Assembly: GCA_024256265.1 (NCBI GenBank)
Contig: JACGUK010000004.1
Span: 186,001 to 250,000 of the forward strand
Direction: 5' to 3'
Source: an archaeon
GTDB lineage: Archaea > Thermoproteota > Nitrososphaeria > Nitrososphaerales > JACAEJ01
DNA length: 64,000 bases
In this document: positions 7,450 to 15,927 of the stretch, one piece after another
How the letters are laid out: every line of letters starts with the position of its first letter
How positions within the stretch are numbered: position 1 is the stretch's first letter
Translations under genes and position numbers: made by a program
The notes under the pieces: generated by a model
Database searches by the model: none
Told to the model about the DNA's origin: nothing
The model's input: the letters and a program-made list of their open reading frames with translations, nothing else

Positions 7450-8136
7450 ATGGCCACTTTTACTTATTCAATCTGGAAAGATGAGCGTATTGGTCACCCA
7501 CCGGTTAAAAGAACAGTAATTTTCAAATATCCTGTTTTAGAAAAAGTATTGTTATCATTTTCCATTGATCTTGCAGTGGCAGGCTCTTCACGTACTTACC
7601 TAGACCCTAGTAAACCGATAGTGATCAATGGCAAGATAATAAATATCCCTGATTTACCTAGTGATCCTACGAAACTTCGTGTAATTGAGCGTTCAGATGT
7701 AGATGTTACATCTCTAATTAAGAGTAGTTCGTCTGGGGTTGAAAATCAAATAGAAGTAAATTACATCATAGGTGACAAAGGCCTCTTTAGAAGACAGGTT
7801 GGCAGTCTAACAATGTCCTTAAGGGTGGTAACTCCTGAGCCTAAAGTCGAGCGCCTTGTCAGGTACTGCTTCTTCTGTGGTGCCCAGAACGAAATAGGTG
7901 CGAAACAGTGTATTCGATGTGGGAGATTGCAAGAGATAGGTGGTGAGGAGACGACCATCTGCACTAATTGCAAAGCAACGATACCACTTAGACCAGATGT
8001 TAGATTCTGTGATAAATGTGGAGCACTACAAGAGGAGAGAATGGCGGTAAAAGTAGGTACTAAGAAATGTATTAACTGTGGTGTAACGATTCAATCTGAT
8101 GCTAAGTTCTGTAGTAACTGTGGTGCTAAACAATAA
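7450..8136 (+). CDS. Protein with beta-sandwich-like N-terminus and three zinc ribbons
   Basis: A 228-residue protein. Residues 1-130 look like a beta-rich domain (repeated short strands, no motif recognised). Residues 140-228 carry twelve cysteines in three double-CxxC ribbons: Cys140/143/154/157, 171/174/187/190 and 207/210/221/224. Each would bind one zinc. Such tandem ribbons usually mediate protein contacts in archaeal proteins of unknown role. It starts divergently from the sheath operon, so it may belong to the tail element or be the first host gene; the sequence does not decide. No membrane segment or signal peptide. Confidence 0.8.
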   Translation: MATFTYSIWKDERIGHPPVKRTVIFKYPVLEKVLLSFSIDLAVAGSSRTYLDPSKPIVINGKIINIPDLPSDPTKLRVIERSDVDVTSLIKSSSSGVENQIEVNYIIGDKGLFRRQVGSLTMSLRVVTPEPKVERLVRYCFFCGAQNEIGAKQCIRCGRLQEIGGEETTICTNCKATIPLRPDVRFCDKCGALQEERMAVKVGTKKCINCGVTIQSDAKFCSNCGAKQ

Positions 8137-8265
8137 GGTTAGAGCCTAAGAAGAAACAATAACATCTCAGCCTTAGATCTTTAATTCTAACTTACCTCTA
8201 TTGGTTACTATATTCCTAAAACTTGAGAATCTTTTTACCTATGTTTCTTATATCATAAGATAGCT

Positions 8266-9093
8266 ATGCTAAAGATAGTCCCTGACGAGCCTGCCCTAAT
8301 ATTAGAGACTTCTCTGCATAAAATTCTTATAATATCTGATCTACATCTAGGCTTTGAGAAAGGATTATCATCAAAAGGGATAAACATACCATCTCAGACT
8401 CAAAAGATATTTGATAAGCTAAAATCTATAATCGAAAAATTCTCACCAGATAGCATAATAATCTTAGGTGATGTCAAGCACGGAACTTTAAAGATAGTGC
8501 CTCAAGAATGGGTCGATGTTCCTCAATTTCTTAACAAGATCAAAGATTTAGTCAAATCTGTAGAGATAATCAGGGGAAATCATGATGGAGGCTTGAAAGC
8601 TTTATTGCCCAAGGGAATAGAAATTCATTCATCGAGAGGCATATCCATCAAAGATGGTAAAGAATCATTTGCACTTATACATGGTCATGCATGGCCCTAT
8701 CCTAAGCTCTTTAATTGTGATGTATTGATAATGGGTCATAATCATCCTATCATAGAGTTTAGAGAGTATGGCTTTAGGATGGTAGAGCCTGTCTGGGTCA
8801 TGGCAAGATGGGATAAGAAAAAAGTGGCTAAATCTTTCCTTAAATTCTCAGGTTTAAAGGTTGGCGATGATCCTATAGCTTCATTTAAAGATGCTTTTGG
8901 TTTTTATGTTAGAGATTCGAAGATAGTAATTATGCCTAATTTCAACCCTTTATTAGGAGGAAATGCTATAAATGTGGATAATGTAAGCCTTCTCGGTCCT
9001 TTATTCTCCTCAAGATGCATAAAATTGGATGAATCAGAGATTTATCTATTAGATGGCAGCTACCTTGGGCATCTATCGAATTTGATCTCATAG
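8266..9093 (+). CDS. Calcineurin-like phosphoesterase (archaeal COG1407 type)
   Basis: A 275-residue metallophosphoesterase. The metal-ligand motifs are in order: DLHLG, GDVKHG, GNHDGG, HGHAWP and GHNHP. This is the standard dimetal site of the family. The GDVKHG and HGHAWP variants are typical of the archaeal ICC-like group. The substrate is unknown. The C-terminal 60 residues after the catalytic core lack motifs. It ends immediately before the convergent amrS gene. A short AT-rich promoter with CTTATATCATAAG lies just upstream of the ATG. Confidence 0.85.
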   Translation: MLKIVPDEPALILETSLHKILIISDLHLGFEKGLSSKGINIPSQTQKIFDKLKSIIEKFSPDSIIILGDVKHGTLKIVPQEWVDVPQFLNKIKDLVKSVEIIRGNHDGGLKALLPKGIEIHSSRGISIKDGKESFALIHGHAWPYPKLFNCDVLIMGHNHPIIEFREYGFRMVEPVWVMARWDKKKVAKSFLKFSGLKVGDDPIASFKDAFGFYVRDSKIVIMPNFNPLLGGNAINVDNVSLLGPLFSSRCIKLDESEIYLLDGSYLGHLSNLIS

Positions 9094-9094
9094 A

Positions 9095-10159
9095 TTACCT
9101 TACATAGTTGCCAACTATAGGTATTTTCTCTCTACAATTAGGGCATCTTTTATCAGAAGTTATAGAATACTTGATTATAGAGAAACCATACCTCTTTATC
9201 AATAGCTCATTACAATTGTGGCAATAAGTATTCTCTAACCTATGACCAAGGACATTTCCTATGTAGACATATCGTAAACCTTCCTTTTTAGCAATCTCAT
9301 GAGCCTTTTCTAAAGTGCTTATTGGTGTTTGTGGTCTATCCACCATCTTATATGCTGGATAGAAACGGGTGAAGTGTAATGGAGTGCTCTCACCCGCCTC
9401 TTTCATATGCCTTTGAGCCAATTCTCTAATGTAAAAATCTTCATCATTAACTCTAGGTATCATTAGATTGACAACTTCGACATGTAATCCCATCTTCTTA
9501 GCCTCTTTCACATTCCTCCACACTATTTCAACATCTGCTGCACAGAACCTCTTTACAGCATCAGCGTTACCTTTTACATCAAATTTTATTGCATCCATCC
9601 CAGCTTCTTTCAATGCTTTTAGTGCTTCTGATGTCATGTAGCCATTTGAGACATAATTGGCATACATATTCGATTTACACACTAAAGGAAATACATCTAT
9701 AGCATACTCAAACAATAAAGTAGGCTCATTAAAAGAAAAGGATACTCCTTGGCATCTCTCTGATATCACTAAATTTAAAAAATCCTCAGGGCTAATGTAA
9801 TGAGCTTTATGTGGTTTGGGATAGTATTTGCTTATATCATAATTCTGACACCACGGGCATGTAAAATTACAGCTCCAAGTTCCTATTGTTAAAGCGTAGC
9901 TACCAGGCCAATAATGGAAAAAAGGCTTCTTCTCTATAGGGTTTGATGATATTGATGATATATCGCCATAGACAAGTGTGTACAATTTTCCATCTATATT
10001 CGCCTTAGTCTTGCAAAAGCCCAATCCATTCAAAGGGATATGGCATCTTCTCTCACATATATCACAACGAATTCTATCTCCCTTCCTCGTGTATAATGGG
10101 CTCTCTCTTACACATCCATATCTTAAAATTTCTCTATCTATTTTAATTTCAGCCTTCAT
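9095..10159 (-). CDS. amrS: AmmeMemoRadiSam system radical SAM enzyme
   Basis: A 354-residue radical SAM protein of the pyruvate-formate-lyase-activating-enzyme-like group. The [4Fe-4S] motif is Cys97-x3-Cys101-x2-Cys104 (CNFTCPWC). An N-terminal zinc-binding segment (CDICERRCHIPLNGLGFC) and a C-terminal one (YCHNCNELLIKRYG..., CPNC) flank it, as in AmrS. The family co-occurs with AMMECR1 and Memo; neither partner is in this window. The SAM-binding GGEP-equivalent reads SFNEPTLLFEYA. The biological reaction of the trio is unknown. The gene is a single unit convergent with the phosphoesterase. Confidence 0.85.
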   Translation of the reverse strand: MKAEIKIDREILRYGCVRESPLYTRKGDRIRCDICERRCHIPLNGLGFCKTKANIDGKLYTLVYGDISSISSNPIEKKPFFHYWPGSYALTIGTWSCNFTCPWCQNYDISKYYPKPHKAHYISPEDFLNLVISERCQGVSFSFNEPTLLFEYAIDVFPLVCKSNMYANYVSNGYMTSEALKALKEAGMDAIKFDVKGNADAVKRFCAADVEIVWRNVKEAKKMGLHVEVVNLMIPRVNDEDFYIRELAQRHMKEAGESTPLHFTRFYPAYKMVDRPQTPISTLEKAHEIAKKEGLRYVYIGNVLGHRLENTYCHNCNELLIKRYGFSIIKYSITSDKRCPNCREKIPIVGNYVR

Positions 10160-10341
10160 TTTATGATTCGAATAAGATTTTTAGCGTGATTGCAGTATTT
10201 ATTGTTTCTGAAAGGTTCTGTTTAAAAGTTAGCTGTTGAGTTTTGGTTGCCAATCAATGGTTGGCGAGGCAGATTGGGAGAAAAGAGGAGATGTTATGGG
10301 GCACAAAAGGGAATATATTTATATCTTAGTGCGCAATCTTT

Positions 10342-11187
10342 TTAATACGGAACGGGAGAACCCACCGTATGGGGGTTCGTTGACGCTACCCCCGTAGGGG
10401 GTGGCGTCTCCTGTTCTTCTGGCCATATCTTCAGCCCATAGATATTCTTATCTTCTCTATCAAAAAGAGAGTATATTTTCTCAAACCTGTAAGACTTTCC
10501 AAGTTCAAAATGTGCGAAAATCGAATTAGCACAAAAATCAGTTAGCTGAATAACTGGACTGGCACTCGAGTCAATAAAGAAAATCGATTCGACTATCCGT
10601 TCGAGTTTATTTTGTGTCCGAAACAAGGCCCATGGGTCAAAGAACGGATTTCCGCCTAAAACTATGCCAACATCCCGACTCTTAATTAAAAAGTGTCTTA
10701 GTTCAGTATCACTTCTGGCTACTTCGGCATCATAGATCATTATGCCATAGTCATCAATCCTTTGTAAGAATTTCGAAAACCTAGGCACGATGTATCTTAG
10801 GGCTAGTCTGTTCGGGCGTTCGGGTTGTGTATAACGTTTATAGTGTTCGAGTTTCTTTACGACAATACTGAACAGGACAGGGCTGAGATTCCGAAGTAAT
10901 TGAAGCAAATCATCTGTGAATTTCTTTAATTCATCTTTGCTGAGAAAACCCCAAGGTCCCTTCTTTCCTAGGATTTCGCTATATTTGATCTCTGAAGGCA
11001 TAGAAGGCTTATTCGAAAAATACTGTTTAATGAGATTTTTAAGAGCTTCGTTTATGTTTTCCCATTTATCAGGTTTGATAGCTAATCCTGCCAAGATATA
11101 ATATCTGGACTTAGATTTTCCTATTGGCGATGGCCAACCTGGATCTCCTGAAGCGTCCAAATACAAAAGATACAAAGTTTCCCACAC
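10342..11187 (-). CDS. DUF3800 domain protein
   Basis: A 281-residue DUF3800 protein. The hallmark N-terminal LYLLYLDASGDPG strand with conserved Asp is present, followed by RYYILAGLAI. The family is often found near mobile elements and defence islands and has a predicted nuclease-like core. The last 25 residues are Pro/Thr/Val-rich and are encoded by a GC-rich folded element (10351-10415), so the natural C-terminus may have been replaced. Start is a GTG at 11187 preceded by GGTG. It is the third gene of a minus-strand trio after a winged-helix-like protein and a half zinc ribbon. Confidence 0.75.
   Translation of the reverse strand: MWETLYLLYLDASGDPGWPSPIGKSKSRYYILAGLAIKPDKWENINEALKNLIKQYFSNKPSMPSEIKYSEILGKKGPWGFLSKDELKKFTDDLLQLLRNLSPVLFSIVVKKLEHYKRYTQPERPNRLALRYIVPRFSKFLQRIDDYGIMIYDAEVARSDTELRHFLIKSRDVGIVLGGNPFFDPWALFRTQNKLERIVESIFFIDSSASPVIQLTDFCANSIFAHFELGKSYRFEKIYSLFDREDKNIYGLKIWPEEQETPPPTGVASTNPHTVGSPVPY
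10351..10415. other. GC-rich element able to fold into a three-way junction
   Basis: Outer stem 10351-10358 pairs with 10408-10415 (8 bp, one G-T). Inside it lie two hairpins: 10359-10363 with 10373-10377, and an 11-bp stem 10383-10393 with 10397-10407 around a GTA loop. It is far richer in GC than its surroundings. It overlaps the last codons of the DUF3800 gene, so it may be the end of a mobile repeat, a terminator or a small folded RNA. Confidence 0.7.
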
Positions 11188-11194
11188 CTTGATA

Positions 11195-11335
11195 TTATAT
11201 CGCTAGTGGTAGGTTTATATTACGACCATGAATCATATATTGAGTATTTGCATCGGCGAAAGACTGGTCTTTCTTGCCATACTTTATGACATTATGAGAG
11301 CCACAAAACTTGCACCAGACCCTCTCATCGCTCAT
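11195..11335 (-). CDS. 46-residue half zinc ribbon, transposase-like N-terminus
   Basis: A short ORF starting 4 bases after the stop of the upstream gene. It begins MSDERVWCKFCGSHNVIKYGKK, which matches the first half of the zinc ribbons found in IS1-type and other transposase N-termini (CxxCGSxxVxKxGK). The expected second CxxC is missing; the rest is unrelated polar sequence. It may be a remnant of an insertion sequence or a small regulatory protein. It lies between a winged-helix-like gene and a DUF3800 gene in the same operon-like run. Confidence 0.5.
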   Translation of the reverse strand: MSDERVWCKFCGSHNVIKYGKKDQSFADANTQYMIHGRNINLPLAI

Positions 11336-11339
11336 AGCA

Positions 11340-12017
11340 TTACCTACCCTTCTCTTCAGCCTTCGCTTGAAGCTTCGCCTTTAGGCCTTCAATGATCTTC
11401 ATAGCTAGGTCGGCGCTCAAGATGTCCTTGATCTTCAGCACTCCATAGTCGGTGGTCCTCAATTCCCCTAACACTTCTTTGGGTATGGCTTCTTCAGGCA
11501 TTGTAATTTCCCTCCTGCCGACGGTTGGGGCCACCTCAACCGGCTTCGCCACTTCGGCAGACTTAAGGTGTATAGCTACCTTTTTGAAGATATTACCAAT
11601 TATATTAGTAAGACTCTGAACCTTTGCCACATCCACATATGCCTTTTGCCGGAGGAAGATCCTAAGTTGCTCCTCCGTCACATTTGCACCATACTGGTCG
11701 AATATATCAGCAAAAAGTGCCACCTTCCTCACGGACTCACCCTTAGCTCTTTCTACTTCATCAGGCTCTCCAAAGATTATACTCTTGCCGAGTTCGGTTA
11801 TCCTGAGTTCTCCTTCGTGTGTTTCAACCAAACCATAAATGGCCATGGAGGCAAAGAGACTGGATGTAGCCCCTCCTCTGATGGCCATACCGAGAGCATC
11901 TGCAGCAACCTCTCTTTTTATGGTATCGGCCTTACAGACTTCAATGATCTTCCTTAATTTTTCAATGCAATACTCTAGGTCGTTTGCAGGGTAATCATAT
12001 CTTCCCGCCTTTGGCAT
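11340..12017 (-). CDS. Uncharacterised protein with N-terminal winged-helix-like region
   Basis: A 225-residue soluble protein, not recognised. Residues 15-75 (KLRKIIEVCKADTIKREVAADALGM..., then ATSSLFASMAIYGLVETHEGELRITELGKSII) look like a winged-helix fold with a recognition helix and wing. Residues 90-155 are helical, followed by a Pro/Val linker and a C-terminal helical tail (LKIKDILSADLAMKIIEGLKAKLQ). A GGGGTGAAGG ribosome site precedes the ATG and a TATA-like box (GGTTATATATTAG) lies further up. It heads a three-gene minus run with a half zinc ribbon and DUF3800, an accessory-type combination without a known job. Confidence 0.65.
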   Translation of the reverse strand: MPKAGRYDYPANDLEYCIEKLRKIIEVCKADTIKREVAADALGMAIRGGATSSLFASMAIYGLVETHEGELRITELGKSIIFGEPDEVERAKGESVRKVALFADIFDQYGANVTEEQLRIFLRQKAYVDVAKVQSLTNIIGNIFKKVAIHLKSAEVAKPVEVAPTVGRREITMPEEAIPKEVLGELRTTDYGVLKIKDILSADLAMKIIEGLKAKLQAKAEEKGR

Positions 12018-12236
12018 TCCTTCACCCCATATATTTACTAATTGCTAATATATAACCTTTTACTGTTTACTTAAAGTAATTAGAAAAGATAAGTCAGGAT
12101 AGCTACCGCCATGAACACCAAGACTTAACAACTAACCTTTAGGCATTTTTAATCTGCAGTAAACAAATCTGTTTTTATTATGATCGACTTATAAGGATGC
12201 TTCATTTTCTATCAAAATCAAAAGTGATCCTAAGGA

Positions 12237-12683
12237 TTGAGTGATAAAAGCCAAGAAAAAAGCCTTGAGAAGATAGAGTCTGAGTTAAAAGGTAAAACTC
12301 TTCGTGTTTATTGGTATATGATAAAGCAAAACGGCCCTGTTGGAATTAGAGAAATTCAAAGAGCATTAAGGTTTTCAAGCCCAAGTATTGCCCATCATCA
12401 TCTAGAGAAATTGATTTCATTAGGTCTTGTTAAGAAAGATGAGTATGGTCGCTATTTATTAAAAGAGTACTTAGAAGTTGGCATTCTTCAATCCTTTACA
12501 AAGATAGGCAGGTTCATGCTACCACGCTATTCATTTTATGCATCTTTCTTCTCAACCTTTCTAATAGCTTATGTTTATCAGTATGCTAGAGCTTTGAATG
12601 TATTTGCTTTAGCTTCTATGCTTATTGCGACTATAATATTCTGGTATGAAACTATAAGAGTTTGGAGAAGAAAGCCTTACTAA
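12237..12683 (+). CDS. Membrane-anchored winged-helix regulator
   Basis: A 148-residue protein starting at TTG. Residues 20-80 form an ArsR/MarR-like winged helix (LRVYWYMIKQNGPVGIREIQRALRFSSPSIAHHHLEKLISLGLVKK). Two hydrophobic segments at about 105-120 and 123-140 place it in the membrane, ending with ETIRVWRRKPY. A paralogue with the same architecture lies at 46718-47155. Such proteins may sense a membrane or envelope signal and bind DNA directly; the ligand is unknown. It stands alone between an accessory minus operon and dtxR. Confidence 0.8.
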   Translation: MSDKSQEKSLEKIESELKGKTLRVYWYMIKQNGPVGIREIQRALRFSSPSIAHHHLEKLISLGLVKKDEYGRYLLKEYLEVGILQSFTKIGRFMLPRYSFYASFFSTFLIAYVYQYARALNVFALASMLIATIIFWYETIRVWRRKPY

Positions 12684-12783
12684 TTTATGCATGATTATTG
12701 ATTTTATCATTCACTTCATCGACAATTTCCAATATGAAAAATTTTTCTTTCTATGATGCTATTAAAAAAGGAAATACTTTTAT

Positions 12784-12804
12784 ATCTACGATTGTATCGT
12801 AGAT
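12784..12804. promoter_or_regulatory. DtxR-family operator (perfect inverted repeat)
   Basis: ATCTACGAT-TGT-ATCGTAGAT, a perfect 9-bp inverted repeat with a 3-base spacer, lies 20 bases upstream of the dtxR start and directly downstream of a TATA-like box (ATACTTTTATATC, about 12773-12785). Position and symmetry suit a dimeric metalloregulator shutting off its own operon. Sequence-specific binding is inferred. Confidence 0.8.
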
Positions 12805-12823
12805 TTGGGAGCGGTGGAGCATT

Positions 12824-13486
12824 ATGGGTAAAAAGCTATCCGAGATTCAAGAAGAATACCTTGAGTTGATCTATAGATTAGAAGAGAAAGAAGGGGTTGC
12901 CAAGACTGGGAGAATAGCTCAAGAGTTGAAGGTAGCTCTCGGGACTGTTACTAATACAGTAGCAAATCTAGAAAAGAAGGGTTTTCTCACTCATAGACCT
13001 TACGTTGGGATAAAGCTAACTGAAAAAGGTCGCAAGATAGCTTTAGAAATCCTTAGAAGGCATAGACTTTCAGAAAGACTGCTTACAGATGTTCTGAAAA
13101 TTCCTTGGAGTGCAGTTCATGATATAGCATGTAAGCTTGAGCACGTTATTAATAGAGATGTAACTGAAGCCATAGAGAAATCTCTTGAGTATCCCCAAAC
13201 TTGCCCTCATGGAAACCCTGTGCCAGACAAAGATGGCAGAATTCTGAGAGACTCATATGAACCTTTAGTGAATCTACCAGTAAAGTCGAAGGGTAGGGTG
13301 ATGAAGATCGTTAATGAGAAGGAGGATTTGCTGAAGTATCTTGCAACTCTTGGTTTGCTACCAGGAGTAGAAATTGAGATTGAAGAGAAGGCTCCATTTG
13401 GAGGACCAATTCTTGTTAAGGTCTCTGAAGCAAGATATGCTCTAGGACAAGAAATCTCATCATCAATATACGTTAAAAGGGATTAA
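12824..13486 (+). CDS. DtxR/MntR-family metal-dependent repressor
   Basis: A 220-residue regulator with three parts: an N-terminal winged helix (residues 1-65, LGTVTNTVANLEKKGFLTH), a dimerisation domain with the metal-binding signature (WSAVHDIACKLEHVI and CPHGNPVP), and a C-terminal SH3/FeoA-like domain (residues about 150-220, LATLGLLPGVEIEIEEKAPFGG). It is the classic Fe2+/Mn2+ sensor. It ends 4 bases before feoB, so the two form one operon, and the palindrome upstream suggests autoregulation by iron. The symbol is left empty because the true metal (Fe or Mn) cannot be read from the sequence. Confidence 0.88.
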   Translation: MGKKLSEIQEEYLELIYRLEEKEGVAKTGRIAQELKVALGTVTNTVANLEKKGFLTHRPYVGIKLTEKGRKIALEILRRHRLSERLLTDVLKIPWSAVHDIACKLEHVINRDVTEAIEKSLEYPQTCPHGNPVPDKDGRILRDSYEPLVNLPVKSKGRVMKIVNEKEDLLKYLATLGLLPGVEIEIEEKAPFGGPILVKVSEARYALGQEISSSIYVKRD

Positions 13487-13490
13487 ATGC

Positions 13491-15515
13491 TTGGTATCTT
13501 TCCCCTCATGCCATGCCATTCAAGAAGTAAAAGAGAAGGCAGACTTAACTATAGCCCTTTCAGGGAACCCTAATACAGGAAAGAGCACTATATTTAATCA
13601 GATTACAGGTTTTAACGTAATTACTGCGAATTATCCAGGCAAAACTGTTTCTCTTAACATTGGTAACATAAAGTATGGTGATTTATCCATTGGCATCATA
13701 GATCTTCCTGGGACTTATGCTATAGGAGCAGTATCAGATGATCAATGGGTGGCAAGGAGGGCAATACTTGAAGGCAGACCTGATGCTGTAATCGTGGTAG
13801 TAGATGCAACGAATCTGAAGAGAAACCTCTACCTTGTCCTTCAATTCATTGAGCTTGGTTTGCCTGTGATCGTTGCTTTAAACATGGTAGACCTTGCTTC
13901 AAAAATGGGTATGAAAATAGACTATAAATACCTCTCTTTGCTTCTTGGCGTCCCTGTTATTCCTACAGTTGCTAATAAAGGAAAGGGAATTAAAGAACTA
14001 ATCAAAGAGGCTATTAGGATTACACAAAGCAAAGAGAAGAATTCTGGGATAGACATAAGCTATGGTGAAGATATTGAAGTTGCTATAGGCGTTTTGGCTG
14101 AGGCTATTGAAAGATTCTCCTCTCATACTCTCTATGGCTTATCCCCAAGGTCCATTGCTATACTATTGCTAGAAGGAGATTCAGAATTCTTAGAAGCTAT
14201 ATCAGCTTTAAATCAAGGAGATGCCATCACCAAATTTTTACAAAGAATTAAAATGAGAATAGAGGAGAAGGGTGAGCCTACATCAATAAGAATTATAAGG
14301 CGAAGACACGAGGTTGCAGAATTCATAGCTGGCAAGGCTCGGACTTGGTCTGAGCAAACAGTATTGCTCTCTGATAAAATACGACATTATGCCATCTACC
14401 CTCCTACAGGCATTCCTTTGATGCTAGCTACTCTTTTAGGCTCTTTCGCCTTAATCTCATACTTGGGAGGATTGTTAAGTGAAGCTATAAACTTGGTCTG
14501 GGGAGCATATTTCTCTCCAATAATAAGCTGGACAATCCACTCTTTGATCAGTCAAGAAATAATAGCTAGAGTTGTTCTTTGGGGGTTAGATGCTGGGATA
14601 AACGCTGGTTTAACAGTAGGCATACCATACGTTCTTACCTTCTATATTATTTTATCTATAATGGAAGATACAGGCTACCTTAACAGCATAGCCTTTCTTA
14701 CTGATAATGTCATGCGTAAGTTTGGTCTTCATGGGAGAGCTATAATACCTATTTTAACAGGGGCTGGATGCAATGTTCCAGCCATAATGGGGACAAGGGT
14801 ACTGAGCACAAAACGTGAGAGGATAATTGCCAGCGTATTGATAGTGCTTGTGCCTTGCAGTGCCAGAATAGCTGTGATAGTGGGCGCTGTCGCTAACATA
14901 ATTGGCTGGAGCTACGCCTACATGATCTTGATATTTGAAGCATTGCTCATAGGATTTGTAGGTCTTAGTTTGAACAAGCTTCTAAAAGGAGAGTCTTCAA
15001 GCCTTATTATGGAGGTTTCTTCATTCAGTACACCTTCTATCAATACAGTCTTAAAGAAGACTTGGTTCAGGTTCAAAGATTTTGTGCTCGTAGCCTTCCC
15101 CATAGTCACCATAGGTAGCCTTATTTTAGGAGCACTATATGAAACAAAGCTTTTATGGATAATAAGCGAGCCTTTAACCCCTATTATAACAGGATTTTTA
15201 GGCTTGCCCATGGTGGCTGGTCTTGCCCTTATCCTTGGTGTATTGAGAAAGGAGTTGGCTCTTGAGCTTTTAGTAGCTTTAGCGATTGTGCAATATGGCT
15301 TCTCGATAGATAACCTTCTAACCTTTATGACTCCTTTTCAGCTCTTCATATTCGCTCTAGTAGTGACTATATACATTCCTTGTATTGCAACAGTATCTGT
15401 CCTAGTAAAGGAGCTTGGCTTGAAGAATGCAATCCTTATCTCAGCTTTTACGATCATTCTAGCATTGATGATAGGAGGCTTAGCGAACAAAATTTTGCCT
15501 TTTTTAGGCTGGTAG
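13491..15515 (+). CDS. feoB: Ferrous iron transporter B
   Basis: A 674-residue FeoB. The G domain shows G1 at residues 25-32 (GNPNTGKS), G3 at 71-74 (DLPG) and G4 at 131-134 (NMVD). A helical linker follows, then the polytopic membrane part with two Gate motifs (around GAGCNVPAIMGTR and YIPCIATV). It imports Fe2+ across the cytoplasmic membrane. Start is TTG at 13491; the nearby ATG is in another frame. FeoA is not separate: an FeoA-like domain is fused to the upstream DtxR protein. Downstream lies a tiny Cys-rich protein, possibly a third operon member. Confidence 0.93.
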   Translation: MVSFPSCHAIQEVKEKADLTIALSGNPNTGKSTIFNQITGFNVITANYPGKTVSLNIGNIKYGDLSIGIIDLPGTYAIGAVSDDQWVARRAILEGRPDAVIVVVDATNLKRNLYLVLQFIELGLPVIVALNMVDLASKMGMKIDYKYLSLLLGVPVIPTVANKGKGIKELIKEAIRITQSKEKNSGIDISYGEDIEVAIGVLAEAIERFSSHTLYGLSPRSIAILLLEGDSEFLEAISALNQGDAITKFLQRIKMRIEEKGEPTSIRIIRRRHEVAEFIAGKARTWSEQTVLLSDKIRHYAIYPPTGIPLMLATLLGSFALISYLGGLLSEAINLVWGAYFSPIISWTIHSLISQEIIARVVLWGLDAGINAGLTVGIPYVLTFYIILSIMEDTGYLNSIAFLTDNVMRKFGLHGRAIIPILTGAGCNVPAIMGTRVLSTKRERIIASVLIVLVPCSARIAVIVGAVANIIGWSYAYMILIFEALLIGFVGLSLNKLLKGESSSLIMEVSSFSTPSINTVLKKTWFRFKDFVLVAFPIVTIGSLILGALYETKLLWIISEPLTPIITGFLGLPMVAGLALILGVLRKELALELLVALAIVQYGFSIDNLLTFMTPFQLFIFALVVTIYIPCIATVSVLVKELGLKNAILISAFTIILALMIGGLANKILPFLGW

Positions 15516-15537
15516 AATAGCTTTGAAGTCAAATTTT

Positions 15538-15678
15538 ATGAAAAAGAAATACAGATGTCCTCTCTGTGGCTTTGAGATTAATTCTTCAGAGATAAATGCT
15601 TGCAATACATGCCCTTTTAAGCGAAGATGTGACTTCGTACTCTGCCCAAGATGCTTCTACGAATTCCCAAAGCTTTAA
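15538..15678 (+). CDS. Small seven-cysteine protein downstream of feoB
   Basis: A 46-residue soluble protein with Cys7, 10, 22, 25, 31, 36 and 39 (patterns CPLCG, CNTC, CPRC). It could bind a zinc plus another metal or an Fe-S centre. It starts 22 bases after feoB and ends before a convergent membrane gene, so it is probably co-transcribed with dtxR-feoB. It may act as a FeoC-like accessory or iron sensor. Not similar in pattern to known FeoC winged-helix proteins. An upstream in-frame TTG at 15523 is an alternative start. Confidence 0.7.
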   Translation: MKKKYRCPLCGFEINSSEINACNTCPFKRRCDFVLCPRCFYEFPKL

Positions 15679-15690
15679 TAAAACTGAAAA

Positions 15691-15927
15691 TTATATTTGA
15701 TAGTCTTTTCTCTCTATGTAAATCGTGTATCGATCGATTGTTAATTTTACTAGATAGATTCCTATAAACGTCAACAAGATGAAATCCAAAAAATTCATAA
15801 TTAGAATGGTTTGAGTGAGCCATTGAACAGCGATCTCAATAGCAAGCCCCAGTAGAATGCCACCAAATGATACAGGCAATAGAAGCTTCATAAACAATCT
15901 ATCTTTTAATTTCTGACTGTTTGGCAT
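15691..15927 (-). CDS. Small two-helix membrane protein
   Basis: A 78-residue protein with two hydrophobic segments (LLPVSFGGILLGLAIEIAVQWL and ILIMNFLDFILLTFIGIYLV) followed by a basic tail. No family recognised. It is convergent with the small Cys-rich gene. Possibly real, since its codons and spacing look normal, but short. Confidence 0.55.
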   Translation of the reverse strand: MPNSQKLKDRLFMKLLLPVSFGGILLGLAIEIAVQWLTQTILIMNFLDFILLTFIGIYLVKLTIDRYTIYIERKDYQI

